Source: a bacterium (lineage in GTDB: Bacteria > Patescibacteriota > Saccharimonadia > Saccharimonadales > UBA4665). Taken from it: 64,000 nt of DNA. A program made the position numbers and the translations under genes. Of this stretch, positions 1 through 7,946 are shown in pieces (position 1 is the stretch's first letter; every line of letters starts with the position of its first letter). Where the stretch lies: contig JAJZJS010000003.1 in assembly GCA_021810025.1 (NCBI GenBank), positions 1 to 64,000 on the forward strand. Direction: 5' to 3'. Under the pieces are notes generated by a model, which saw only the letters and a program-made list of their open reading frames with translations, was not told the DNA's origin and did no database searches.

Positions 1-203
1 CTGTCGCCGTCTCTGGCAACTATGCCTATGTGGTTAACTCTTACTCCAATACCCTCCAAATCTTTAACATCTCGAACCCGAACTCTGTCCCAGCCGCTCT
101 CTCAACCACTACCACTGGAACAACTCCTGGCTCTGTCGCCGTCTCTGGCAACTATGCCTATGTGGTTAACGGGGGCTCCAATACTCTCCAAATCTTTACT
201 GCT
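1..203 (+). repeat. 132-bp tandem repeat encoding LVIVD-like units
   Basis: The stretch from base 1 recurs from base 133 almost unchanged for about 38 bases (GTCTCTGGCAACTATGCC in both), and the coding similarity continues (NTLQIF). The period of 132 bp is 44 codons. More copies probably lie upstream of the window. Confidence 0.85.
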
Positions 204-1439
204 TATAACTATAATTCTTTAGCGACTGCTAGTTCAACTAACATTTTAGGTAATCTTAATATTCAAGGTTATAACTCAAATGGCTTCATTTCAACGATTA
301 ATAACCAAGCTCCTAATACTTCATCTGGTATTTATTCACAGAGTGCAGATGGACTCTTAATCCAATTGGGAACACCATCTGCTAGTAGAACAAGTGGCAA
401 TATATTTATTGGTTTTGCTGACTCCACGGGGACTATTGCTGGAGATATAGTTGGTGGCTCTAACGCAGTTGCCTATAATACGACAGGGGCAGATTATTCA
501 GAGTACTTCTTAGCCAGCAATCCTAGCAATTTACCAGTTCCTGGACAACTAGTATCGCTGGCAGGTACCAATAATGCAGTTACTCAAAGTATTAACAGTA
601 CTCCAATAGGCATAGTTTCTACTAATCCAGGTTTTATTGGTAATGGACCTATCTGTAAGATTAGTAGTACTTCATGTCAATCGGACTATAATAAGAGTAA
701 CGTGATAGTCGCTCTAACAGGACAAGTACCAACGAAAGTATCAGTCACGAATGGATCAATAGCAGTTGGAGATCCAATAGCAGCTTCCTCCATCCCAGGA
801 GTAGGCGAGCTAGCTACTTCGGCCGGGTATATAGTAGGATACGCTCTAACTAGTACTAATACTGATGGCACCATTCAAGTGTTGGTTAATCCTGGTTATT
901 ATAATCCAACCAATGCAATCAATATGCAGGGAACTAATCCAATCCTAGATAGTTTAACAGTTACTGGAGATACTACAATTGGAGGTAATTTAAACGTATC
1001 AGGTAACACAACTCTTAACAACTTAACCGTTAATGGCGATACAGTTATAAAAGGTTCTCTAAACGTGGTAGGTAACGCTACATTCTCAGGACTGCAAATA
1101 ACCGCTAAGGGACATTTAATTACATCTGGAACTACTCCTGTTGTGAGTGGCTTGACAGCTGCAGGATTAGGAGCTAAGGCAACTATTACAGGTAATGATA
1201 TATCCGGAACAGTTACTATTACGACAGGTACATCTCCAACGGCCGGTGATCTTGCCACTATTTTCTATAATTCAGCTTATGGTGTTGTGCCTCACGTTTT
1301 ATTAACCCCCGATAACTCTAACAGTGCCACTCTTAATGTTTATTCAGATACTAAAACGACGACAGCCTTTAATATAGGAGTAGTAAATGCTCCAAAAGCT
1401 TCTACTACCTATACCTATGATTACTACGTAATTCAATAA
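3..1439 (+). CDS. Large surface protein with LVIVD-type repeats and tail-fibre-like C-terminus (5' end missing)
   Basis: The frame is open from the first bases of the window, so the gene starts upstream; 478 residues are visible. It opens with one full and one partial copy of a 44-residue repeat of the LVIVD beta-propeller type (VAVSGNYAYVVN followed by NTLQIF). The middle holds DYSEYF followed by PIGIVSTNPGFIG, a pattern seen in C-terminal assembly or self-cleaving domains of phage tail fibres and in large CPR surface proteins. After it comes a run of short beta-helix-like repeats (LTVTGDTTIGG, LNVSGNTTLNN, LTVNGDTVIKG). I infer an exported, probably oligomeric surface protein. No phage genes surround it, so a prophage tail gene is unlikely. 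The first 200 bp use more C-ending codons than the rest. Confidence 0.7.
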   Translation, partial: VAVSGNYAYVVNSYSNTLQIFNISNPNSVPAALSTTTTGTTPGSVAVSGNYAYVVNGGSNTLQIFTAYNYNSLATASSTNILGNLNIQGYNSNGFISTINNQAPNTSSGIYSQSADGLLIQLGTPSASRTSGNIFIGFADSTGTIAGDIVGGSNAVAYNTTGADYSEYFLASNPSNLPVPGQLVSLAGTNNAVTQSINSTPIGIVSTNPGFIGNGPICKISSTSCQSDYNKSNVIVALTGQVPTKVSVTNGSIAVGDPIAASSIPGVGELATSAGYIVGYALTSTNTDGTIQVLVNPGYYNPTNAINMQGTNPILDSLTVTGDTTIGGNLNVSGNTTLNNLTVNGDTVIKGSLNVVGNATFSGLQITAKGHLITSGTTPVVSGLTAAGLGAKATITGNDISGTVTITTGTSPTAGDLATIFYNSAYGVVPHVLLTPDNSNSATLNVYSDTKTTTAFNIGVVNAPKASTTYTYDYYVIQ

Positions 1440-1491
1440 TTAATCGATTAACATCTAATGAAATCGTAGTATGTATTACACCAAGATAAGC

Positions 1492-1520
1492 TTGACCACA
1501 TCTGTTATTGTTGATATTAT
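1492..1520 (+). promoter_or_regulatory. Probable rRNA promoter
   Basis: TTGACC (1492-1497), a 17-bp spacer, then TATTAT (1515-1520). Predicted transcription start is near 1527, about 220 bp before the 23S gene and before the processing-stem arm. It is the best sigma-70-type match in this gap. Confidence 0.65.
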
Positions 1521-1555
1521 ACTATGGATATTTAAGTTTATGTAGCAGTTTGTGA

Positions 1556-1582
1556 TTTATGATCATAGATTATGATCATAAA
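1556..1582. repeat. Perfect 12-bp inverted repeat
   Basis: TTTATGATCATA, loop GAT, then TATGATCATAAA. No U-run follows on either strand, so a simple intrinsic terminator is not obvious. It lies in the predicted 5' leader of the rRNA transcript and could be a structural or protein-binding element. Confidence 0.6.
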
Positions 1583-1670
1583 CTTAAGAGCCCTAAAGTT
1601 AAAATAACTATTTTTAAGGACTATTTAGGTTTTGTAACTTAACAATTTAAAGTTAGAAATGAGAAAAGCA

Positions 1671-1709
1671 ATTAGACATTCGGTATTGTTAGTAATTACT
1701 AATAACCAG
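1671..1709 (+). other. Upstream arm of pre-23S processing stem
   Basis: ACTAATAACCAG (1698-1709) is complementary to CTGGTTATTAGT (6268-6279). CATTCG (1677-1682) pairs with CGAATG (6290-6295), and ATTAG (1671-1675) with CTAAT (6298-6302). The two arms flank the 23S gene, as RNase III processing stems do. Confidence 0.75.
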
Positions 1710-2350
1710 TCAATTGCACTTTGAAGTAATGATTTTTCATTACAATCGTAAAAAGTTACTCAAGCGCACAGAAAGAATGCCTAGACGTAAGATACCGATG
1801 AAGGACGTGATGAGCTACGATAAGCTCCGGGGAGCAGCTAAATATGCATTATATCCGGAGATTTCCGAATGGGGAAACCTTAGCAGAGTTATATCTGTTA
1901 GCATCTATTTGAATATATAGGATAGAATAGCGGTAAGTGGGGGAACTGAAACATCTTAGTACCCCGAGGAATAGAAAATAATAAATGATTCCGTAAGTAG
2001 TGGCGAGCGAACGCGGAAGAGCCCAAACTTTAATGACTTTCAACTAGTAATAGATGAATAAGTTGGTAGACGAATGTGATTAAGGGGTTGTGACACGTAA
2101 ATAACCAGTGCGAAGAGCTGGATTTATCCAGAATTTCGCATGGGAAGTAGATTCTACCAATAATCTACATAAGGTTACAGAAAATTGCGAAGCGAGCAGA
2201 AACAATTGGAAAGTTGTGCCATAGACAGTGATAGCCTGGTATGCCAAGTGACGCAAACCTTATCATTTATGTTGTCGAGTAGGTCGGGACACGTGAAACC
2301 CTGACTGAATCTGGGAGGTCCACCTTCCAAGGCTAAATATATCTTACGAT

Positions 2351-2381
<31 letters not shown>

Positions 2382-3578
2382 TAAAAGAACCCCGGGAGGG
2401 GAGTGAAATAGATCCTGAAATTTTGTGCGTACAAGGAGTCGGAGCCGGCTTGTCCGGTGACGGCGTGCTTTTTGTAGAACGATCCAGCGAGTTATTTGCT
2501 GCTGCAAGCTTAAGGTAATTTACCGGAGGCGTAGTGAAAGCGAGCCTGAACAGGGCGAAATTAGTAGTAGTAAATAGACCCGAAACCGAGTGACCTAACC
2601 ATGGGCAGGCTGAAGCGCAGGTAAAACTGTGTGGAGGGCCGAACCGTAGCGAACTGCAAAACGCCCGGATGACCTGTGGTTAGCGGTGAAATGCCAATCG
2701 AACTCGGAGATAGCTGGTTCTCCTCGAAATAGCTTTAGGGCTAGCGTCGTACGGTAGCTAATAGGGGTAGAGCTCTGTTTCGGACTGGGGGTCGTAAGAT
2801 TACCCACCCTTGACAAACTACGAATACTATTAGTGGAACTACGGCAGTTAGAACGGCGGGGCTAAGCTCGTCGCTCAAAAGGGAAACAGCCCAGACCATC
2901 ATCTAAGGTCCCTAATTCTATGCTCAGTGGGAAACGAGGTGAGATTTCTTTAACAACGAGAATGTTGGCTTAGAAGCAGCCATTCATTTAAAGAGTGCGT
3001 AACAGCTCACTCGTCAAGAGATCTTGCGCGGAAAATGTAACGGGGCTAAAGCATAGAACCGAAGATATGGATGTGTGCCTTTGTGGCATGCGTGGTAGAG
3101 GAGCGTTCCTATCTGCGTTGAAGTTAAATTGTGAGATTTGATGGAGCGTTAGGAAGTGAGAATGCTGGAATGAGTAACCATAAGACAGGTGAGAATCCTG
3201 TCCACCGAAAGAGCAAGGTTTCCTGGGCCACGATAATCGTCCCAGGGTTAGTCGGTCCTAAGCCGAGGCGAGTAGCGTAGGCGATGGACAACGGGTTAAT
3301 ATTCCCGTACTAGTGTAGTTTTGTTTAATGTGCGCGGCATATTAGGAGGAGCGGATTCATGGTTATATCCGTCTAAATAGGAGAAATACCTATGAATGAA
3401 AGAACCTTTTGGTTTAATTCCTTTGAGAGTGCTGACTAGAAAAGCAATTAAACATGTGGACTACTCTATCCGTACCGCAAACCGACACAGGTGCTCAGGT
3501 CGAGAAGACCAAGGTGTACGAGTGATTCTTCGTCAAGGAACTCGGCAAACAAGCGGCCGTAACTTCGGAATAAGGCCT

Positions 3579-3727
3579 GCCCCCTCACTCTGTTTATAAA
3601 TTGAGTGAGGAAGTTTAAATGAGCTTTCTTAAATGATGGAAGAAATTAATTTTTTCTAAGAGAGATAAGATAAGAAAGCTGAAGCTTTCTCGCTACCATT
3701 TATTTTATAGGTAGAGTGAGGGGGCCG
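3579..3727 (+). other. Extended helix 68 insertion in 23S rRNA
   Basis: Where E. coli has helix 68 (roughly 70 nt between GGCACG and CAGCTGGC), this gene has about 145 nt. GCCCCCTCACTC (3579-3590) pairs perfectly with GAGTGAGGGGGC (3714-3725). Inside, AGCTTTCTTA (3622-3631) pairs with TAAGAAAGCT (3671-3680). It lacks a group I core, so it is either an enlarged rRNA helix or an intervening sequence removed by RNase III without ligation. Confidence 0.7.
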
Positions 3728-3896
3728 CAGCTAAGGAACCCATGCAACTGTTTACCAAAAACACAGGTCTCTGCTAACACGAAAGTGGATGTATAGGGGC
3801 TGACGCCTGCCCGGTGCCGGAAGGTTAAGGTAAGAGGTTTACGCTTTGAACTGAAGCCCCGGTGAACGGCGGCGGTAACTATAACCGTCCTAAGGT

Positions 3897-4240
3897 GAAA
3901 ATTGTTGCCTTAGTGGAGTGAAAGTCTCCATTCTGTTTTTTACTCTGAAGCCATCAGAGTTTTTAAGAATAAAATTTGGCTATATGCTGGAACATCTGGT
4001 GTATCTGGTAGTACTAATTTAGATCTTTAAAAAATCTAAAAAGTAAAAATCTATCCAGTGCAGACAATCAGCAGGGAAGACTTAAAGATTAAATCTTTAA
4101 GAACCCTCAACGACTACACGCCAAACATCTTTTTTTTAGATGAAGATATAGTCTGATCTTTATGGCGACATAAAGACTGTATAAGAAATTATACAGCGCC
4201 TACTAGAGTCATATCCAATAGGTAGTTAAGTAACATTTTG
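3897..4240 (+). mobile_element. Group I intron A in 23S rRNA (site L1931)
   Basis: This 344-nt insertion interrupts the exon sequence CCTAAGGT / AGCGAAATTCC. The 5' exon end CUAAGGU pairs over 7 bp with the internal guide GCCUUAG (3907-3913), with the expected U-G wobble at the splice site, and the intron ends in G. The core has GACTACACGCC and GAAGATATAGTCTGATC, the P7 halves of a group I intron. TGGAG/CTCCA forms a P2-like hairpin and CTGTATA/TATACAG a P9-like hairpin. There is no open reading frame. Position 1931 is a known insertion site for bacterial 23S group I introns. Confidence 0.92.
3974..4177 (+). repeat. Intron core repeat, copy 1
   Basis: This 204-bp stretch, starting ATTTGGCTATATGCTGG and ending GCGACATAAAGAC, is the same as 5311-5513 apart from one extra T in a T-run, by base-by-base reading. 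It spans P3-P8 of intron A but not its guide sequence or 3' end. Confidence 0.95.
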
Positions 4241-4260
4241 AGCGAAATTCCTTGTCAGGT

Positions 4261-4964
4261 AAGTTAGAATTGCCTGATTAGTAAAGTGATTTACTAAAAG
4301 CAAACCAACTAATAACGGGGAAGTCTAAGCCTAATATGGTAAGATAATCTCGTGGCAATGCTAAATTAAGTAGAGCCGTAACGACTGATCCGAAAGGAGA
4401 GGTACATATATGATAGAAAAATCGAATGTACAACACGTTGGCCCTCACTTTAAAAGGAAATCCATGGAGTTTGCTTGGTATTTAAGTGGTTTTGTAGATG
4501 GAGCAGGATGTTTTTCGATTTCATTTAATAAAAAAGCTAAAATGAAAACTGGTATTGAAATCAAACCAAGTTTTTTCATAGCTCAAAATAAAAGAAATCT
4601 TCAAATATTAAAGGACATTCATGCTTATTTCGGATGTGGTGCGATTAGGTTTAACAAATATGATCAAACCTATAAATATGAAGTTAGATCCATTAAAGAT
4701 TTAATAAATATAATTATCCCACATTTTCAAGAATATCCATTACGCACTACTAAATTAAAAGATTTTGATACTTTTAATGAGATTTGTCATCTTATTATTA
4801 GATCTCATCATCTTAATAAAGAATATTTAAAACAGATTATTATTGATAGTTATACTATGAATGAAGCTGGTTTAAGAAAATATACCAAGGAAGATCTTCT
4901 AAAGATTTTAGTGAGGTGAAGATATAGTCTGATCTGTTTGGAAACGAACAGTTAACGTTAAATG
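4261..4964 (+). mobile_element. Group I intron B in 23S rRNA (site L1951) with LAGLIDADG reading frame
   Basis: A 704-nt intron starts 20 nt after intron A, between GTCAGGT and AAGTTCTGACCTGCACG. The 5' exon GUCAGGU pairs with the guide GCCUGAU (4272-4278) over 7 bp, with a U-G pair at the splice site, and the intron ends in G. Core elements include GTAACGACTGATCCG and GAAGATATAGTCTGATC, the latter directly after the protein's stop codon. The core differs from those of introns A and C. Position 1951 is also a known bacterial intron site (for example in Coxiella). Confidence 0.92.
4410..4919 (+). CDS. Intron-encoded LAGLIDADG homing endonuclease family protein, probably inactive
   Basis: A 169-residue protein inside intron B, preceded by a good ribosome binding site (GGAGAGG). 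It has one LAGLIDADG motif, LSGFVDGAGCFSISF, near residues 29-43, so it would act as a homodimer like I-CreI. The motif's second acidic position, the metal-binding D/E that gives LSGFVDGEG or LAGFVDGDG in active enzymes, is Ala (codon GCA, one base from GAA). Loss of this residue normally abolishes cleavage. The rest of the fold looks intact (AYFGCGAIRF, YEVRSIKDL). It may be a decaying endonuclease or kept as an RNA-splicing cofactor. It ends with TGA. Confidence 0.9.
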   Translation: MIEKSNVQHVGPHFKRKSMEFAWYLSGFVDGAGCFSISFNKKAKMKTGIEIKPSFFIAQNKRNLQILKDIHAYFGCGAIRFNKYDQTYKYEVRSIKDLINIIIPHFQEYPLRTTKLKDFDTFNEICHLIIRSHHLNKEYLKQIIIDSYTMNEAGLRKYTKEDLLKILVR

Positions 4965-5274
4965 AAGTTCTGACCTGCACGAATGGCGTAATGATATGGG
5001 TACTGTCTCGACGAAGAGCTCGGTGAAAGTGCATTGACGGTAAAGATGCCGTCTGTCCGCAGCAGGACGAAAAGACCCCGTGCAGCTTTACTACAGCTTG
5101 ACATTGGATTGGGGGTATACATGTGTAGGATAGGTGGGAGACTTTGAAGCTTAAACGCTAGTTTAGGTGGAGTCAACGGTGAAATACCACCCTTGTATAC
5201 TTCTTGTTCTTACTCGGACCGTTATCCGGTTCGAGGACCGTGTCTGGTGGGTAGTTTAACTGGGGCGGTTGCCT

Positions 5275-5567
5275 TAAGGCTAATTTCCTTCCGAGATTAG
5301 CAGGGGGCGTATTTGGCTATATGCTGGAACATCTGGTGTATCTGGTAGTACTAATTTAGATCTTTAAAAAATCTAAAAAGTAAAAATCTATCCAGTGCAG
5401 ACAATCAGCAGGGAAGACTTAAAGATTAAATCTTTAAGAACCCTCAACGACTACACGCCAAACATCTTTTTTTAGATGAAGATATAGTCTGATCTTTATG
5501 GCGACATAAAGACCTGTCACATCAAACAGGTAACATTTATTGAAAAATAAGTTGTTTAACATAAGTG
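5275..5567 (+). mobile_element. Group I intron C in 23S rRNA (about site L2262)
   Basis: A 293-nt insertion between GGGGCGGTTGCCT and CCTAAAGAGTATCGG. Removing it restores the stem GCCTCC/GGAGGC found in other bacteria. The exon GCCU can pair with a G-rich guide (GGGGGC, 5303-5308), with U-G at the splice site, through a P1 extended by GCTAAT/ATTAGC. The last intron base is G. Bases 5311-5513 are almost identical to the core of intron A, but the guide region and the 3' end (P9 hairpin CCTG/CAGG) are different. There is no reading frame. Confidence 0.9.
5311..5513 (+). repeat. Intron core repeat, copy 2
   Basis: This 203-bp copy of 3974-4177 lies inside intron C. It is one T shorter in the T-run after AAACATC and otherwise identical by my reading. 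Confidence 0.95.
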
Positions 5568-5893
5568 CCTAAAGAGTATCGGAGGCGTTCAAAGGTTAGC
5601 TAGGTTCGGATGGAAATCGAATCGATAGTGTATACGCATAAGCTAGCTTGACTGTGAGGGTGACAACCCAAGCAGGGACGAAAGTCGGAGTAAGTTTTCC
5701 GCTGTCAGTACATTAGTACAAGAGTGTGGTATCGACAGCGCTTTCGGATAAAAGTTACGCCGGGGATAACAGGCTTATAGCGCCCAATAGTTCACATAGA
5801 CGGCGCTGTTTGGCACCTCGATGTCGGCTCATCTCATCCTGGGGCTGAAGCATGTCCCAAGGGTCCGGCTGTTCGCCGGTTAAAGAGGTACGT

Positions 5894-5927
<34 letters not shown>

Positions 5928-6267
5928 TTATATCCGCTGTGGACGTCAGGAAATTTGAGAGGATTTGATCCTAGTACGAGAGGACCGGATTGAACGCACC
6001 GCTGGTGTGCCAGTTGTTCTACCAAGAGCATTGCTGGGTAGCTATGTGCGGAATAGATAAGCGCTGAAAGCATATTAAGCGCGAAACTAACCTCAAGATT
6101 AGATTTCCCTATGAGGACACTGAAAGACGATCAGTTTGATAGGCACAAGGTGTAAGCACGGCAACGTGTTGAGCTAAAGTGTACTAATAGTCCCATTGAC
6201 TTTTTACGTCTAAGAAAGATAGTATTAATTCATTTTTGCTATTTTTCTTAGTATCAAGGTAAATTGG

Positions 6268-6302
6268 CTGGTTATTAGTAGTTATTAAGCGAATGAACTA
6301 AT
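6268..6302 (+). other. Downstream arm of pre-23S processing stem
   Basis: Complementary to 1671-1709 in three blocks (see the upstream arm). It lies between the 23S and 5S genes, so cleavage of this stem would also release the 5S precursor. Confidence 0.75.
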
Positions 6303-6349
6303 ATGCTTTTTGGATGGACTCCAATTGATTCTAAAATACTTTTTAGGAT

Positions 6350-6469
6350 TTATTTGGTGCCCATAGCAAGAGGGAAACACCTGTTCCCATACCGAACACA
6401 GCAGTTAAGCCTCTTAGCGGTGACAATACTTGGGGTTGACCCCTGGGAAGATAGCACGGTGCCATTTTA
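6350..6469 (+). rRNA. 5S ribosomal RNA
   Basis: The conserved 5S core CCCATACCGAACACAGCAG is followed by AGTTAAGCCTCTTAGCGG and TGACCCCTGGGA. The ends TGGTGC and GTGCCA close helix I. The length of about 120 nt is typical. End positions are approximate. Confidence 0.93.
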
Positions 6470-6470
6470 T

Positions 6471-6503
6471 AAAAATAGCTTCCTAACGGAGGCTATTTTT
6501 TAT
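6471..6503 (+). terminator. Intrinsic terminator of the 23S-5S unit
   Basis: The stem AAAAATAGCTTCC / GGAGGCTATTTTT has a 4-nt loop (TAAC), one mismatch and a T-rich tail, directly after 5S. Confidence 0.88.
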
Positions 6504-6591
6504 TTTAGGTATTTAATCGTTATTAAAAGACTAGTAATATACAGCTATATATTATAAGCGTATTCTTAGGAATTGGTGTTAAAATGAAAAT

Positions 6592-7155
6592 ATGCATCAC
6601 AATTTTCAATATGATCCTAAGGAACGTTTAAAGATAATAAACCCTGCTCAATATTTAAAAAGTTTAGGTATTCAGGGCGCTAATATTTTTTTTGATGTTG
6701 GGGCCAATGATGGATACTTTGCTTTAGAGGCTGCCCAGATTATTAAGGAAAGTGGTTTAGTCTACGCCCTAGACATTGATGGTAGCGCACTTGATAGATT
6801 AACAAAAAAGAGTGATGAATTAGGGATAAATAATATTAAAACAATTAATCTCAAAGCCGAAAATATTGATCAACTAAAAGATTTGGTCGGGAGAGTAGAT
6901 ATTGTATTCCTAGGAACTGTTTTGCATGATTTTGAAGATCCTTTAAGGGTTCTAATGAATTTAAAACATACTCTATCGAAGACAGGTCGAATCATAAATT
7001 TAGATTGGGCTAAAGAGGAATCAGAGATTGGTCCACCACTTTCGATCCGTTTTTCTACTAAAGATGTGAGTCGACTTGCTAAAGAAGTAGGACTTAAAGT
7101 TGATTCAATAAAGCGAATAGCGCCATATTTTTACGAAATGGTCTTATCTATTTAA
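6592..7155 (+). CDS. Class I SAM-dependent methyltransferase
   Basis: 187 residues with a Rossmann-fold methyltransferase core: motif I FFDVGANDGYF (about residues 34-44), an acidic end of beta-2 in YALDIDGS, and motif IV-like VDIVFLGTVLHDFEDP. It resembles the UbiE/arsenite methyltransferase group of small-molecule methyltransferases. The substrate cannot be told from sequence. It lies alone after the rRNA terminator. TAAAAT (6580-6585) is 6 nt from the ATG with no Shine-Dalgarno, so the mRNA is probably leaderless. Confidence 0.8.
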   Translation: MHHNFQYDPKERLKIINPAQYLKSLGIQGANIFFDVGANDGYFALEAAQIIKESGLVYALDIDGSALDRLTKKSDELGINNIKTINLKAENIDQLKDLVGRVDIVFLGTVLHDFEDPLRVLMNLKHTLSKTGRIINLDWAKEESEIGPPLSIRFSTKDVSRLAKEVGLKVDSIKRIAPYFYEMVLSI

Positions 7156-7174
7156 AGTTTAGATTTACATAAAC

Positions 7175-7203
7175 TTGACCTTTAAACAACAGCATGATAA
7201 AAT
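7175..7203 (+). promoter_or_regulatory. Promoter of the KGG protein gene
   Basis: TTGACC (7175-7180), 17 bp, TAAAAT (7198-7203): near-consensus. A leader of about 40 nt follows, with the Shine-Dalgarno AAGGAG before the ATG at 7252. Confidence 0.75.
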
Positions 7204-7251
7204 CAAGGTAGTTAGTTGATGTCAATAAAGTTAAGGATTAAGGAGTAGAAA

Positions 7252-7449
7252 ATGGCTGGTACTAAAACTGGTGGGACAAAAGCAGCATTAACAAATCGAT
7301 CTAAATATGGTTCAGACTTTTACGCTAAAATAGGAGCCAAGGGTGGAAAATTAGGACGAACTGGTGGTTTTTACGCCAATCGAGAACTTGCTCGATTAGC
7401 TGGTGCTAAAGGTGGTAGAATTTCTCGACGCGTCAAAAAAGAAGCTTAA
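7252..7449 (+). CDS. Small KGG-motif general stress protein
   Basis: 65 residues, very rich in Gly, Lys and Ala, with repeated KGG motifs (KIGAKGGKLGRTGGF and LAGAKGGRISRR). This matches the KGG family of small stress-induced proteins (YciG/con-10 type), which are mostly disordered. It has a strong promoter and Shine-Dalgarno of its own, unlike the many genes here that appear leaderless, which suggests high expression. The molecular role in the family is not established. Confidence 0.75.
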   Translation: MAGTKTGGTKAALTNRSKYGSDFYAKIGAKGGKLGRTGGFYANRELARLAGAKGGRISRRVKKEA

Positions 7450-7463
7450 TTAACGCCAAATAC

Positions 7464-7946
7464 TTACATTAGATAGCGTTGCTCAACATTTTTCGAAGCT
7501 CGATAGACTCTACAGAAACGGGAAGAACTAACTTTCCATTTAGTGTGACAATTGAAGCAACTGTAGTAACTGGGATTAATAGTTTGGAAGCTTTGAACAG
7601 AGCAGGTTGGACAAATACTTCTTTTATTAAGCCAGTCTCGATAGGTATCAAGACAGTTCTCAATATGTTCAATGCTCAGTTCAAGCTTTAATTTGTGGGC
7701 TATTTGTTTGGCTTTTTCCCAGGCTTCGATTTCCATCTTAAGTAAACCATAATCTGACTCATATTCTCGGTGTTTTAGTATGGAATGACCTATTTCGTGC
7801 ATTAAAGCATAACTTGCTTCGGGTGTATCCATTTTATCAGCTTGAAAATAGACTATTCTATCAAGGGGAGACCAATAGAAGTTATTGCTTTCCCGAAAGT
7901 TAATCTTTGGAAATTCTTTTTTTAATCTTTCAATAAGACTATTCAT
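7464..7946 (-). CDS. HEIGH-motif metallopeptidase with zinc ribbon (ImmA/IrrE-like)
   Basis: 160 residues. The zinc-metallopeptidase motif is ALMHEIGHSILKH (about residues 47-59), the layout of ImmA/IrrE-type zincins. The C-terminus has two CxxC pairs (CPTC and CFNC), a probable zinc ribbon. ImmA/IrrE proteins cleave repressors in stress or mobile-element regulation, but no partner repressor gene is adjacent. It overlaps the upstream ROK kinase gene by 8 bp on the same strand, so the two are co-transcribed. The ribbon is unusual and the substrate unknown. Confidence 0.7.
   Translation of the reverse strand: MNSLIERLKKEFPKINFRESNNFYWSPLDRIVYFQADKMDTPEASYALMHEIGHSILKHREYESDYGLLKMEIEAWEKAKQIAHKLKLELSIEHIENCLDTYRDWLNKRSICPTCSVQSFQTINPSYYSCFNCHTKWKVSSSRFCRVYRASKNVEQRYLM

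Larger units (their letters stand above)
1440..1748. other. Intergenic region upstream of the 23S gene; no 16S or tRNA
   Basis: About 310 bp separate the surface protein gene from the 23S rRNA. The region holds one good promoter, a perfect 12-bp inverted repeat and one arm of the pre-23S processing stem, each listed separately. I see no tRNA cloverleaf and no 16S rRNA 3' end here, so the 16S gene is not directly upstream as in a classical rrn operon. Confidence 0.75.

Noticed and set aside
3-1439. Phage tail fibre / prophage
   Set aside because: The C-terminal motifs resemble tail fibres, but no other phage genes, integrase or att sites are nearby, and similar proteins occur as CPR surface proteins.
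1556-1582. Terminator of the surface protein gene
   Set aside because: The hairpin is perfect but has no U-run and lies downstream of the predicted rRNA promoter.
2286-2301. parS-like sequence (ACACGTGAAAC)
   Set aside because: It lies in a universally conserved part of 23S rRNA; the likeness to parS is coincidental, and no full consensus parS was found elsewhere in the window.
6303-6557. 84-codon frame over the 5S gene
   Set aside because: It runs through 5S rRNA and the terminator hairpin.
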